Assembly: GCA_028456385.1 (NCBI GenBank)
Contig: JALNQF010000412.1
Span: 1-32,915 of the forward strand
Source of the DNA: Ophiosphaerella korrae
Lineage: Eukaryota; Ascomycota; Dothideomycetes; Pleosporales; Phaeosphaeriaceae
Reading direction: 5' to 3'
Length of the DNA: 32,915 nt
This document shows, piece after piece, positions 1-10,566 of this stretch (positions are counted from its first letter, which is position 1; each line of letters opens with the position of its first letter). The notes under the pieces were generated by a model. It was not told the origin of the DNA, did not search any database, and was given only the letters and a program-made list of their open reading frames with translations. The position numbers were made by a program, and so were the translations under genes.

Positions 1-2
1 AA

Positions 3-236
3 TTCTTTATAAAATTAATTTAGTTAAGTAATATATATATAAGGAATATTTTTAATATTAGGAGTTTCTATAAAAAAGCTATATTAAAGGAGATAGGTTA
101 TCTCCTCTACTTTTTTAAGTATCTTTTTTTACTAGAGATAATCTATCTCCTTTAATATTGTTTTTTTATAGAAACTCCTAATATTGAAAATATTCCTTAT
201 ATATATATTACTTAACTAAATTAATTTTATAAAGAA
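3..236. repeat. AT-rich foldback element (long inverted repeat)
   Basis: Arms 3-104 and 135-236 are reverse complements with only 4 mismatches in 102 positions, separated by a spacer of about 30 bp. The sequence is over 75% A+T and has no reading frame. It could fold into a single long hairpin and resembles a foldback/MITE-type non-autonomous element. The left arm starts at the window edge, so the true end and any target duplication cannot be checked. Confidence 0.85.
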
Positions 237-454
237 ATCTAAGTACCTTTACTTTTCTATTTTTTAAAAAAAAAATATATATATATATAATATATATATA
301 TTTTTACTACTATAAGGTTATTTATATAAGTATTTAGAGTAATAAATGTTAAGGGAGTTTTTTAAAATATTATATATTAGCAGAGTTATACTACTTTAAA
401 CTTTTTGATTTTCTTTGATTTTCCTAGTAAAACTGGCTCGTCACGCGAACTGGC
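237..454. other. AT-rich spacer with TA microsatellite
   Basis: Non-coding. It contains A and T runs and a (TA)n tract at about 276-302. No gene is seen. The A+T content matches the foldback on its left and drops sharply at about 430. Confidence 0.6.
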
Positions 455-778
455 TCGTTACGCGCACAGACACGTTAGCACCTCGCAAAGCTTAGCTCTA
501 CTCTGCAACTGCGGCACAAGTGCTGGCATCTTTAAATCGTCCGAGTGGCGAATATACTGCCTTACTGCGAGCTCCTGGGCAGCGCTGAGACGTTGGTTTG
601 GCCCAGGGCGTGCGCTCTTCGATTTGACGCCGCGAAAGCGTCCTCGTAGATGGTTGTACGGCACATTGTAATCGCGCGATAACTGCGTCAAATTTGGCTT
701 TTTTTGATGGATCCATAGACGCCAAAGCAGCCGTAATTCGCTCCTCTACGCTGGAATACGGGCCGTATCGTGAAACCA
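455..778 (-). pseudogene. pogo/Fot1-type transposase, N-terminal remnant
   Basis: On the minus strand an ATG at 778 opens a frame with the usual start of fungal pogo-like DDE transposases: a short helix rich in E/R/A, then a psq-type helix-turn-helix (LSRDYNVPYNHLRGR) and the start of the CENP-B-type HTH (LSAAQELAVRQYI). The frame breaks at the seven-T run near 698-704 and resumes one frame over as a second piece, so at least one indel has occurred. Nothing of the DDE catalytic domain follows. The homology stops at about 455, where the sequence turns AT-rich. It is a dead fragment from a different pogo subfamily than the copies at 6.7 and 31.7 kb. Confidence 0.75.
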
Positions 779-1273
779 TTGTTGTTGCGCGAAAAAAACG
801 CGTGCGCAAGATGAAAAGTTGATCAAATTTGGTGTTGGACTGTCTTTTAGCGTTGGACTGTCCACGGCCAAGATGTTCCGCATCTTGGCCAGTGCGGCGA
901 GCATCTTGAGTTTGGCAGCTCAGTAGGTTGAAAGCGCTGCAACATTCCTACACTCTGTTGACGATTCGAGCCACGTATCTCTGGATTGATCACCCAAGTA
1001 CGTACTAAGCGCTGCGATTCTATTTGAGCTTCAAAGCTTAGCCTCTCCTTTGCCTTACATGCTCACGTTTGTAGCGAGTTTTGCCAGCTCCCAACGTACT
1101 AAGAGACGTAGTAATGGCCCTTTGTATTTTCTCCCTTTCTTGTTGATTGATTGGAGACAGAGCCTAGAGTACTATCAGCCCTCCTTACGAGTTCGTCGAG
1201 CTGGGGGGTGTGTTCCTACACCAAATCCTCCTTTGTTACAGTAGCATTCCCACTTCTTGTTTCTTGTTGACAG
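779..1273. other. intergenic, no gene recognised
   Basis: Apart from the hairpin at 866-890 I see nothing assignable. The 3' part (about 1250-1273) is pyrimidine-rich and ends in TTGACAG, a plausible splice acceptor for the FHA-kinase pseudogene. A first exon of that gene may therefore lie here, but I could not identify it. Confidence 0.4.
866..890. other. perfect short hairpin
   Basis: Ten-base arms GGCCAAGATG (866-875) and CATCTTGGCC (881-890) flank a 5-nt loop. It lies in the non-coding gap between the transposase remnant and the FHA-kinase pseudogene. No T-run follows, so there is no reason to call it a terminator; it may be transposon end debris. Confidence 0.5.
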
Positions 1274-2986
1274 GCGAACCGCCATATCACGTCCCATCAG
1301 CCCCGTCCACAGCCCCACCCTCTTGCTCTGTTTTCGCTCATACCTTTAGACAAAAAGACCGCCGAGGGTATCGTCAATTATCCGGAAAATCGTCATCTTG
1401 TTTCATTCGTTCCTGGTGCGAAAAACCACGTAAATCCGGATGAAGGAAGAGCACGAGGGCTCAACATTGGCCTCCAAATCGGGTCGAAGTCGAGCTACAC
1501 CCTTGCAACCATCGGACGCTGCGGCGACATCACCGTCGAGGGTTTGTCCGTCTCCCGGATCCATTGTTCTTTCGAGATCCACGGGGACACGGAGATCTTC
1601 CTCTACGATCGGTCGAGCTCCTGGACGACTCAGACCTTCGGTGAGAATGCTGTGCCGTTTGAGCGAGACCGCGTCCCCCGCTAAGTTGTCGTGGCTAAGA
1701 AGAAGGCCAATAACTATTTCGGATTCGGATGTGTCGGGTGCAACCTTTTCCAATTCCAGATATATTGGCATGAACGTCTATCCAATTTCCAAGAGCAGAT
1801 AGCGTCTCGAGAGGACCATCCTCGCTTCATCCGAACCGTCGACGACGAGATACCGACGGCGTTGCCCTCCAAGCGTATCACACGGATCCACACTCCCGTT
1901 GTTCATACCCCTGGCGTTCAGGGGCCAGCGAAGACGATCAGGTACTATACCAAGGAAATACTTGGAAAGGGCTTGTTTGGGGAGGTCTGGAAAGCTGTAG
2001 ATGCTGATTCGGGCGAATTGTTCGCGCTCAAGCTGGTGGAATGGCCCAAGCAAGGGATCCAGTCGCATCAGTACACGACATTAAAGCGGGAAGTAGAGAC
2101 TTTCGCGCGCATGTCTCATGTAGGTTGTAGCGCTCTAGGTTTGTCTTTGTTGAGCATTAGCCGACGTGCCTATTAGCCAAATATCGTTGAATTTATAGCA
2201 GCGCAAGGTTTTGGAGGAACGCACCTTGATATCTTTACAGCTCTCAGAGAGGGCAACATCGACGACCTAATTGAGAAAGAGCTGTTTCTAAGAGAGCCCA
2301 AATGGGCGGAGGCTCTTCTCCGCCAGATGTTCCAAGCACTCGATTACCTTGCGTTCAAGGGCATTGTGCATAGGGATGTTAAGCCCGCGAACATCCTCTA
2401 CCAATCTCTATCAGGCGGTAGCTATATCTTTCAACTCACGGACTTTGGCCTTTGCAATTTCATCGTTGCCGCCTAGACGTTCGCTGGATCTCCCATGTTC
2501 ATGGCACCTGAGTTCCATTTAGGGATCCAGCAAACATCAAAGGTAGATGTTTGGTCCCTTTTTGCCACGTTAGCGTACGCATTGAACGTGAGTCAGTTCC
2601 GGAAGAAGCGGTTCGACACGCACACGTTGCGCATTAGGGCGACACAGGAGGCTGCGAATGAGACTGGCTTCCACCCTATCCAAGTCATGGCGATCGTCGC
2701 CCCAAAGGCACGAGCCTCGGCGACAGACATGCTCGATGCGCTCTTTGACGGCGAAGGGCGTTCGACTCCTCGCGATCAGATGCAAAGCGCTCCTGAGGTA
2801 GACAGGAACGCATTAACACCGCGAAAAGAGCAAACGTATAGGATCAAGAAAACCGTTGCTCAGAAGCGCCGTGGCTAAGAGTTCGAGAGTTTTGTGACCA
2901 CAGCGAGGCGCAAAATGCCTGGCGCATTTCAAGATGACGTCCTTGATGCTTTAGGAGGGGTGCAGGATCGGCCCCATTTTACCTAA
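1274..2986 (+). pseudogene. FHA-domain serine/threonine kinase, inactivated by nonsense codons
   Basis: One continuous frame encodes an FHA-like domain (1442-1780; Arg in IGRCGD and the SRIHC core) and a protein kinase domain: Gly loop GKGLFGEV at about 1966, catalytic HRDVKPAN at about 2367, DFG at about 2441, and APE after GSPMFM at about 2500. A 57-nt GT-AG intron at 2120-2176 interrupts the conserved SHPNIV motif and restores it exactly when removed. Three in-frame stops, TAA 1682-1684, TAG 2474-2476 and TAA 2876-2878, each fit a CAA/CAG codon with C changed to T before A, the dinucleotide favoured by RIP. Protein-like sequence continues past the third stop to TAA 2984-2986. There are no frameshifts. 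The start codon is not identified; an upstream exon is likely. It converges on the intact FHA-kinase at 4048-5604, a related but diverged family member. Confidence 0.85.
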
Positions 2987-3209
2987 ATCTCATCTCTCTC
3001 GACCTAGGTTCGTTATTACATGCCCGCTACGTTAATACATCTTCCGCTCGGAGTACACTAGGTTAGAGCAATAAAAGCTGAAATACAACGAATTGTAACG
3101 ATCTCCGCTCATGTGTGTCCCAACGTAGCAGCAGAATATAGGTTAGACTGTGTAGAGAAGAGTTCTAAAGAGAAAGAGGGCAAGAGAGTAAGAGTTAGTA
3201 ACATCCCCT

Positions 3210-3743
3210 TGTCAGATGAGGTGCGTGTGCCAGCGCAACGTTTACGAGATGCTGCCAGAACTCCAGCGCGACGAGTGCTCGCACCCAACACTGCGCCAAG
3301 CTGAGAATCGCAATCTCAACTCGGCTCATAGATGGAGCTTGCGAGTTGGCTTACTCGGCTAGCTTATAGGCTTTAGGTGACGTTAGAGATCAGCGATAAG
3401 TAATTAATCTACGATGCTAGTACGCGACCAAGTGTGATACTAGCCTCGCCCCTAACCCAACAACAAAGCATCAGCTCAACGGCGGCGCATCCCTTGAATA
3501 GGAGAGCAATTCAACAAGGGCGGCCTTTGAGGTACGAGAGTAATCAAAGAAACTCATAAAGGATATCAGACGCAGCTAGAAGGCAGATGATAGACGGAAT
3601 CAATCAATCTACAAAATTCCCACCCAAGTTCACTCAAGTCATACGTGATCAATCTGAAAATAAGGCTTTTCTGAAAGGCCCTTACATGGCCGTTACGAAA
3701 AAGCCTTTTTATTAACTTGCTATAACACCCCTCAAATCTGGCA
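3210..3743 (+). repeat. LTR, TGTCAGAT family (copy A)
   Basis: It begins TGTCAGATGAGGTGCGTG, the shared 5' end of all copies in this window, and ends in a variant (AATCTGGCA) of the family 3' end. The central block is closely similar to copy E (24849-25312), including the stretch around the CATAAAGGATAT element. It lies between the two convergent FHA-kinases. No 5-bp target duplication is visible, so it may be a rearranged LTR or the end of a once longer element. Confidence 0.7.
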
Positions 3744-4047
3744 AGTTGTCTTATCTATAACGCAGCTAAGCCTTAGGCGTTGAGGTACCTGAACCTAACG
3801 TTCTAGATTCAGTCGAGTTAACGACAGAGTTAATCTTTTCCGTACCGCAATGGCCTAGATCTGCAATAAGAGATAAATCAATAGATGTAGCTGTCGTTTT
3901 AGCTGGTTTCCGCAAACCGTCAGCTAGAGGACTAAGGCGAGTTGTAGACTCTTCGCTTGCTCCCTTATGCCCTAGAGTGCTTAGATCGTTGTCTGAAGGC
4001 GTGTGCCTATTGAGCCGACTACGAGAGATGCGATCCCAGAACGGACG
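3744..4047. other. non-coding, possible retroelement internal debris
   Basis: This stretch lies between the LTR end and the stop codon of the intact FHA-kinase. It has no usable reading frame. It might be the edge of the element's internal region, but I recognise no primer-binding site or gag/pol sequence. Confidence 0.35.
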
Positions 4048-5604
4048 TCAAGAGTCGCAGTTGGACAATCGCAGCGCCTCGTCGTGACAGTATGGGGCCC
4101 CCTTCCGCTCCTGCGGGTCTACAACCAGCATCGTATCAAGAAGAAAATAGAGCAACCCGTTTCCTTTTTTCTCGTGATCCTTTACATGTTGCAATACCGC
4201 CTGTATCCAAGCTATGGCGCTAGTTTGGTACGAGTCCTTGTAGTTTGGAAGCCCGCACTCTCCTGAGGCAATGACCACGCCAAGAGACCAGATATCGGCA
4301 GCCACGCTGTACCTGACATCGGCAGTGGCCTTTGGGTTGGGGGCCTTGTTATATATTTCTGGAGCTGCCCATCGTAGTGAACCGCAGAATGTCTTCAGAT
4401 AGTCCGCCGCTTTGGCTAAGCCGAAGTCTGCAAACTTGACGTGGATGCCGCTGGGGCGCCGGTCGAGCACTAGTATATTCTCGGGCTTGATGTCACAATG
4501 TCCGATCGGAGGGTTTTGTCCGTGGAGGTATCGCAGGGCCGAAAGTAATTGGCGGAGGACTTGTACGTTTTCGAAGGTAGATAAGTTGACGTAGGCGTCG
4601 AGAGAGCCTCCGGGGACATACTCGAAGGTCAACTGGGGCCAAGGGGAGAATATAGCATCTCGAAACGCGACAATATGGTCCTAAGGACGTGGGCGTGAGT
4701 ATACAGCTATTTCCAAGGACATTGGGGACGCTAGTGCAGCACTCACATGAGAAATACGCCCCATAACTTCAGCTTCCTTCTTCCATTCCTCCGTTCTGAC
4801 GTGGCCGCTTTTGATAAATTTCTCCAACGGCTCCTTCAAGGCATACTCTTCCCCAGTCGTCGCATTCCAAACATATGTCACTACCCCAAAAGCTCCCTCG
4901 CCGAGCTTCTTCTTGTAGAGAACTGGGTTCGAGAGTCTCGGCACTGTATGTGTTCCGGTAGGGGGCTGGGTGCGTGGCGCGTTCCGAGGAACGAGAGAGG
5001 CAAAGAGATCCTCGGGGTCTGCCGTGCCCTGGCGGAACCTAGCCACTCTGTCGATGTAGTCTTGGGACGTGATATCGCGAGGAGGCACAACGACCTTGAA
5101 CTGAACTTTGTCTGTGACATTGAGGACCGGCGGTTTGTTGCCTAAAATTCTGGGTCCCTGCAGGAGATAGTCGAATTTAGACCGCCGCTCTCCCTCCTCT
5201 CCACCATAGATGACTCTTGTTCCATAGAGAGATCCCAGGTCTCTCACTATCGGCCGGTCCTTCTCGTCGAAGGTGAAGGCGAAGTGGAGGCGACTGATGC
5301 CCGGCTGCTTTTCAAAGGGCAGATCGACGATCCAGGCGTACCCGACTACTACACCAAGACCAGTCTTTGCACCTTGGCTGAACCTCAAAACGAGGCAAGC
5401 ACTGCTTTCGAGGCCTTTTTGCTCCTCAGGCTGCTCCGTTGATTCCCTATCTTGACGACTGGGCATGTCGCTTGGCTCCAGGGCGTCGCGGCGCGGCGGC
5501 ATGTATCGCGACCTGTTCTCGGGCATGGAAATTACACGCTCTGCGCCACTCTTCCCCGGACCATCATTTGGGTACAGGTAGAGAATGATATCCGGGTCAG
5601 TCAT
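4048..5604 (-). CDS. FHA-domain serine/threonine protein kinase (intact)
   Basis: Two exons, 5604-4747 and 4680-4048, joined across a 66-nt intron (4681-4746, GTGAGT...CCTTAG). The splice sits at the same place as in the pseudogene copy, just after the RISH motif. The product is about 496 residues. An FHA domain at about 70-172 (SRLH at 104-107) should bind phosphothreonine peptides. The kinase domain spans about 230-490: Gly loop GEGAFG 235-240, ATP lysine in YALKE (257), HCD at 347-349 with the usual Arg replaced by Cys, as is common in this fungal family, DFG 371-373, and APE ending at 394. The FHA plus Ser/Thr kinase architecture suggests a signalling kinase. The ATG at 5604 opens the frame well upstream of the FHA domain. 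It is convergent with the dead paralogue at 1274-2986. No premature stop is seen. Confidence 0.9.
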
Positions 5605-6197
5605 TTCGAGATGTGTGGATGGTGTTGGTGATTAATTTAGCATACGGAGGTGCCTTTCAAAAGTCATTGCCCACACCAAGACACTAAAAAGTCACATTTC
5701 TAGGTTAGGTAGTCTAGTGATTGTGACCACATAGTGCGGTCTTGCCCTCAAGTCGTGATTCAAAGGCAACAAATATGTCTCGAGCACTAACATCGTAATT
5801 AGGCGCCATATAGAGATAAGAAATGGCTAGATAGCTATTGAAAATTCAGCAAATTAGGAGGTAGAAGACTTCCACATTGTGGGCCAAGATTGTGGCTTTT
5901 ATTTTTAGCGTGGGTAAGAACTTTTGAAAGGCTCCCCCGTATTGGTCCCCGCATTGCTGGGGTGGCCTACAACGTAGTGAGTTACCGTAAAAATTTGCCC
6001 CTTTCGCCGAACGCTAGAAGGGGCTCTAAACTTAGCTGCTGATCAAAGTTAAGCGAGCCAATATCAAAACGTGCCAAGAGAGTGGCAATATCAGACTGTC
6101 GCACATACGTAATCCGCAGTAGCCTGTCTAGGCGCGTCAGGCGCTAATAAATCGCTGCTCTAGCCAGATTAGCAGTGCCTGTATTGCTATCCCAAGA
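5605..6197. other. intergenic; upstream region of the FHA-kinase
   Basis: The first 200-300 bp on the right of 5604 presumably hold the promoter of the minus-strand kinase; I see no clear TATA box. From about 5880 the sequence changes character and may belong to the transposon debris that follows. No gene is recognised. Confidence 0.4.
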
Positions 6198-6397
6198 TGG
6201 CTCGTACACCGCTTTCGCAGCTTACGTCGAGTGAGTTAAATTCTTATCGTTCTCTTAGGGTCTAAACTAGGAGAAAGAAACGACCTACAACTGTAAGGTA
6301 GACTTCACGCAAGATACCTCAAATAAGGCAGTTTCAACAATTAACTAAAAAAAGAGTAAATAGTAGATAAAGAGCTATCTAAGCACTAGGTATATAT
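6198..6397 (+). pseudogene. short broken reading frame, unassigned
   Basis: An ATG at 6198 opens a basic frame (MARTPLSQLTSSEL, then a TRRKKRP stretch) that would continue to about 6397 if four in-frame TAA/TAG codons were ignored. It stops where the LTR-like segment begins. It could be the start of a transposase whose end lies at 6.7-7.3 kb, but the middle is missing and I cannot show a link. Confidence 0.25.
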
Positions 6398-6672
6398 TGT
6401 AACGAAGGTTCTCCGAACACTCGAGACTCTCGTGAACTCTGGTACGAGTTGAGGGGGCGGGGCCGATACACCAAAGATCATGACATTGTATAGTTGTAAT
6501 CCAAAGCGGGGCCGATGCGCTACACAGGCGCATAAAAGGCTCGATACTTGCGAAGAGAGTAAAGCAAGTATTATTCTCCCTTAGATACTAGTGGTACTAT
6601 CGAATACTATCTGTCATCCCTTCACTATCTCCTGTGGCCTACGGCAAGTACTATTGTCTTCCAGCTACGTCA
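6398..6672 (+). repeat. LTR-like segment (TGTAACG...CGTCA)
   Basis: It starts TGTAACGAAGG, has a TATA-like CATAAAAGG at about 6531, then a pyrimidine-rich tract, and ends near GCTACGTCA, an imperfect inverse of the start. It sits between two pieces of transposase-like sequence, as an inserted solo LTR would. No target duplication is evident and no second copy exists in this window. Confidence 0.35.
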
Positions 6673-6675
6673 CGA

Positions 6676-7305
6676 AAAGAATACGTACGTCAAGAGGTTT
6701 AGACACAGTCAGCAAAGAGCATTTTACCTCTCTATATAAACCTGCAAGGGAAAGGGCGTTGACCGAGAGGAACATTACAGCCGGGTGGGCAGCAAGTAGG
6801 TTGTTTCCGTTCAATCCAGAGAGACTACAAACGCCTATAACGCCTGTAACGCCTATAACAACATAGGATCCTACGTCATTGCATAATCTAATTAAACAGG
6901 AGGCTTATACGCTTAATAAGCTAAGTAAGCAGTGCATACAGAGGTACGTACAGAAGCTCGAAAGTGCTACTCAGATATCATTTGCCAAACAAACCCTCCT
7001 TCAGGATCAAAATCGATTCTTGTTTCTTGTTCAAGATAAACAACGAAGCTAAAGTTTGCCGATCAACTAAATCAATAGTCCTATGGAAGGCGAAGGTAAT
7101 AAGCTATAAGGACCTCAAGGAAGCACGAGCACAACGTGCTGCTAAAGAGAAAGCTACTGCGGGCAAGGGAAAACGCAGTCGTAAGTGCAAGAGTACTGCG
7201 CCAGAGGCAGAGCCGGAGGCCAAAGTGGCACGGGTGAACGAAGTGCCGGAGCCGGCGAAGGCCCCAATAGCGCCGTGGAGGGCCCCAGTGGCACGAATGT
7301 ATTAG
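6676..7305 (+). pseudogene. Fot1/pogo transposase, C-terminal remnant
   Basis: The frame contains KEHFTSLYKPARERAL and AGWAASRLFPFNPERL, the conserved segment after the DDE catalytic core of fungal Fot1-like transposases. It continues past an in-frame TAG (6864-6866) into LLQDQNRFLFL. After a frameshift near 7050 it goes into the basic, Ala/Pro-rich tail (INNEAK, SYKDLKEARAQRAAKEK, APWRAPVARMY) that ends at the TAG of 7303-7305. The tail is characteristic of the same subfamily as the copy at 31662-32915. The catalytic domain is absent. Confidence 0.8.
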
Positions 7306-7449
7306 GAAGGTATTGTTAAAGGGGTGATCTTACGCTGGGAATAAGTCAGGTTACATAGGCAGAGAGGATAAAACTTAATAAGTCAGATGCCACTTTGAGA
7401 TGTGTCTAGCGGTCATTAAAGTTAGACTGGAATCGAGTATAACGTCCCT

Positions 7450-7770
7450 CCCTGCGTGCCGAGATGCACTCCGTGCCGAAACATATGAAGGGTACTTTGA
7501 CTTTAAGCAACTCAAAGCGTGTGCGCATAATGAACATTGCCATACCTCTACATAATGAGCTATAATGACATTGTTGAGGCACAAGCGAAGCGCGATGCGC
7601 GATGCGCAGGAAGCTACCAAGCGAAAAGGAAAGCGTGGTCCGAAGTTGCTAAAAGCTCCGCGCCTGTGCTGGCAGAGGCTAAAAGGACGCGGAAAAGTGA
7701 GATGGAAGTTACTGAGCTTGAAATTGAAGCAATGGGATTAGGAAATTACTGCTTCGTTCTCAGTCTTTGA
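7450..7770 (+). pseudogene. second pogo-like transposase tail fragment
   Basis: A frame from about 7537 (MSYNDIVEAQAKRDAR, then a K/R-rich linker, then GLGNYCFVL and TGA) matches the tail layout of another fungal DDE transposase subfamily, usually written as SYEDIVEAQ...EYCSVL. Only the last 80 or so residues are readable. Upstream sequence to about 7450 is protein-like in another frame. It is probably an independent insertion next to the 6676-7305 remnant. Confidence 0.5.
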
Positions 7771-7877
7771 TACTGTTCGCGACTAGCATCTGATCATATA
7801 ACGTCAATTAAAACAGTTCCCACTGCTGTGTCACCGGAACAGAGAGCTCTAGCATCCTTGAGACTACCCTAGCATGC

Positions 7878-9906
7878 TCAAACACTTGCGCCTCCACTAG
7901 CTACACTGGCCTTCTCCTCAGTCGTCACAGCAGCTTCCTTCTTTCGTCGCCAGAGTAGCGCAAATGCAAGCGTCACCATTGCACCAATCACACCAGCCAC
8001 CGCATTCAACATACTACCTTTTCTCTTCTCCGCTACTGGCGTTGGCGCTGTTGTGTACGGTGCACAAAAGTCATCGGGGCTATTACGTGTCTGGCGCCGT
8101 TGCTCGGCGTTCGTAATCGCTCGACTCTCCGTCTGCGTGACAAACTCTGACCAAGGAGTTGTGTTCTCCGAGCGCCCGAATAGCGGAAATGTGTCGAGCG
8201 AGCCGGTGGAACTATTACGGGAGAGGGATCGCACGCTAGGTGCGTTAACGTCCAAGGGGAAGGCTGTGATATTCTCGGACGTGAAGAGCTCGTATGCCAT
8301 AGTAGAGGCGTAGTCCGGAAGGCCGTAGAAGTTAGCGCTGACCGAGATCAGATTTGAGAGTCCAAAAAAAGCGAGGAATGCTATCGTAGCTGCCGGCTAA
8401 TAGCGAGAATTTGAGTTTGGCCTTCGTTGTGACGGTTTGATTTAGTTGGTCAAGGATGGCACCGGCCAGGGTCTTGCCACCTATTGATCGGGCAGGTTGG
8501 CTGGCGTTGAAGTTGTATGCGAACTCGGCGCTGTCAGCGAGTGTGCGAGGTTGGAACAACTCTTCAGAAGTAACGTTTCTTGATGTCAGATTTGAAGGGG
8601 TTTCGGTGGTGGTGCACGGTTTGATAAAAGTAGCACAAGAACCTGATAAATGATTGATTGATGGAGTTAATTGAATTGATCGATTTCTCTGTCTGCTACC
8701 TGCTGCCCTACCTCCAATCTATATACCTGTCTCTGCGCCGTTGCGGCTCGGTGATGGAGTGTCGTTATCTTGAGTCTCATGGTTGACTGACGTATTGATT
8801 GTGGCCATGTTGGTCCAGATCTCAGCTCTCCGGCTGGCGCTGTTGAGTTGATGCGCGCCGTGGATTGATGCGCAGCGATTGAGATGGTGCGCGCCGTAGT
8901 TGAGATGGTGCGCGCCGTTGAGACGGTGCGCCGCGGTTGAGGTTGAGTTAGTATCGCACTTGTCACACACTAGCAATCGCTATCGCCGATTTCCAACGTC
9001 ACATGAAGCTCATGAGCCAGCCGAGTGAGCCAACTCGCAAGCTCTGCCTTTGAGCTGAGTCAAGATTGCGATCTCAGCTTGGCGCATGGTTGAGCGCAAG
9101 CAGTCGTTGCGCTGGAGCTCTGGCAGCAGCTCGTAATCATAGCGCTGGCACACGCACCTCATCTGACACTTGGAATGGAACTATTGTAGATATTCGCAAC
9201 ATTGAGCAAATCAAACATGTCAAAGGCGTTTGCATAGGTCATCTTCTGGGGCGTGTAGTCGTAAAAACCCTTGAGGAAGTCCCAGAATCCAGCGTAGAAG
9301 GCCTTAGTCGACCCCAGCCTGGCTTGGAATTCGGTGCTGTTCTCGAAGCTTTCGGATGCGTTCGTCAGGGCTGGACAGGCATCGTCACCCTTGAGCTAGA
9401 TGGTGTCCGGAGAGTTGGCATCGGCTCCGTGCAGGAAGACGTATTGATATCCATTGAGAGGATTCCGAGCCGCCGTCCCATTATTGAGCGTTTGGGTGGC
9501 CAATTGAGGACTGACGCTCCCCAAGGGTGGGTAGAATCCTTGAAAGAATGCAGTTGCAGTGTTAATGAGGACCGATTGATCTGGTGCAGAGGCGTATATC
9601 TGAGAAGGGACATATTTGTCCTCTGAGATGTTGAAGATCCGCTGAGGCGAGGCCGAAGAGAGGTAGCGACTACGATAGCTACTTCCAACTTGGAAATTCT
9701 GCTCAAATCCGGGACTCGTCGAGCCGTATCCGCTATATTGCTTAGAAGTACCTATCCACCAGCTGGCTAAGTCTCATCTTAGCAAGTTAAGGATTTAACG
9801 CACGATCTCCATGGCGGGTAGAGACGAGGACGCCATGAACGGTCTCCGCAATAGATGGAGAAGCTATGCCACCGTGTAGCACAAGAAGCGATCCGCTGAC
9901 AAGCAT
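7878..9906 (-). pseudogene. histidine acid phosphatase, membrane-anchored, disrupted
   Basis: Minus strand: ATG at 9906, a short hydrophobic leader (MLVSGSLLVLHGG), then the catalytic RHGDRT motif. The motif is split by a 52-nt intron (9752-9803) whose removal gives RHGDRTSKQYSG. Exon 2 reads through typical family sequence (VGSSYRSRYLS, YVPSQIYASAPDQ, NGYQYVFLHG, SPDTI). It meets an in-frame TAG (9396-9398) where a Trp is expected. It is then cut by a solo LTR (8584-9168). After the LTR it resumes (VTSEELFQPRTLADSAEF, GKTLAGAIL, LLAGSYD), shifts frame near 8388, and continues (FFGLSNL, FYGLPDYAS) to a TGA at 7878. The C-terminus has one membrane segment (about 7950-8020) followed by RRKK, so the enzyme was probably a secreted or surface phosphatase (PF00328). 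Three independent lesions make it a pseudogene. Confidence 0.9.
8584..9168 (-). mobile_element. solo LTR (copy B) inserted in the phosphatase gene
   Basis: 585 bp with inverted ends TGTCAGAT/ATCTGACA. The flanking 5-mers are CTTGA (8579-8583) and CTTGG (9169-9173), an imperfect target duplication with one G/A difference. On the element's sense (minus) strand it carries variable repeats of a roughly 21-nt unit (CGGCGCGCACCATCTCAA) and a TATATAG box near the 3' end. No internal coding region remains. Removing the LTR and one 5-mer rejoins the phosphatase frame (IP-R-NVTSEE). Confidence 0.9.
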
Positions 9907-10566
9907 TATGGGTCTGTAAGAGGGCGAAATGGAAGCGCAAATCCATAAGGAAACCTGGATTCTTTATCTTCGAGACGATTCGCTGCTTTTTCCTACCAAG
10001 AGCGGGGGTTCGCCGACTTGGCGACGCCGCTCAGTAGTGTCACAGGACATGACTAAGGACGCTAGCCTCGTTTAGTTGGGAGGACATCACAATACAATCA
10101 TACATCTTGACTACGCCATCCATCGATCCGCTACAAGTGGTTAGTCCCGGTTCCCGCGGAGAAGAAATATGACATGGTATTAATCACACTCGCCGCGTAG
10201 GTTTAGCAACATGATGACGTTGTTAAATTTTTGAATTTTCCTTCGTCGCGCATCTTATACTAGCAAGCGGAATATTATCCTCCTCTAAGGCGAAATCAAG
10301 CGGCTTACCAGTGACTGATGACAGAAAGCGCACAAACGGCGAAGCGAACCGTGGAAAGTCACGGATCTACAGGAATGTGCCAAGACTTTTGCCCCCCGAC
10401 AGAAGTCGATATCGCTAGCGACAGGATTCACTTGTTCCCATGAGAAACGGTCGTCCGGTGCTTGCCTGCATGCCCTCACATTTCTATATATATTGCGCAG
10501 ATTCTCCTCTCTTGCGATCTCACGCACGACTTCTGTCCGGTGCAACCCTCGTCTGTCCGCACGTAC
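9907..10566. other. intergenic, no gene recognised
   Basis: Left part: presumed promoter of the dead phosphatase. A minus-strand frame at 10285-10590 has no recognisable domain and runs into the LTR-like start at 10567, so I do not call it. TATA-like TATATATATTG occurs at about 10483. Confidence 0.4.

Noticed and set aside
1403..1802. Overlapping frames on both strands over the FHA region
   Set aside because: Shadows: the third frame encodes the FHA motifs IGRCGD and SRIHC and continues into the kinase domain.
8667..8976. Thr/Ser/His-rich minus-strand frames
   Set aside because: They are translations of the tandem repeats inside solo LTR copy B.
9066..9626. Plus-strand frame of 186 codons
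   Set aside because: It is antisense to the phosphatase exon and runs into the LTR; the minus strand carries clear family sequence.
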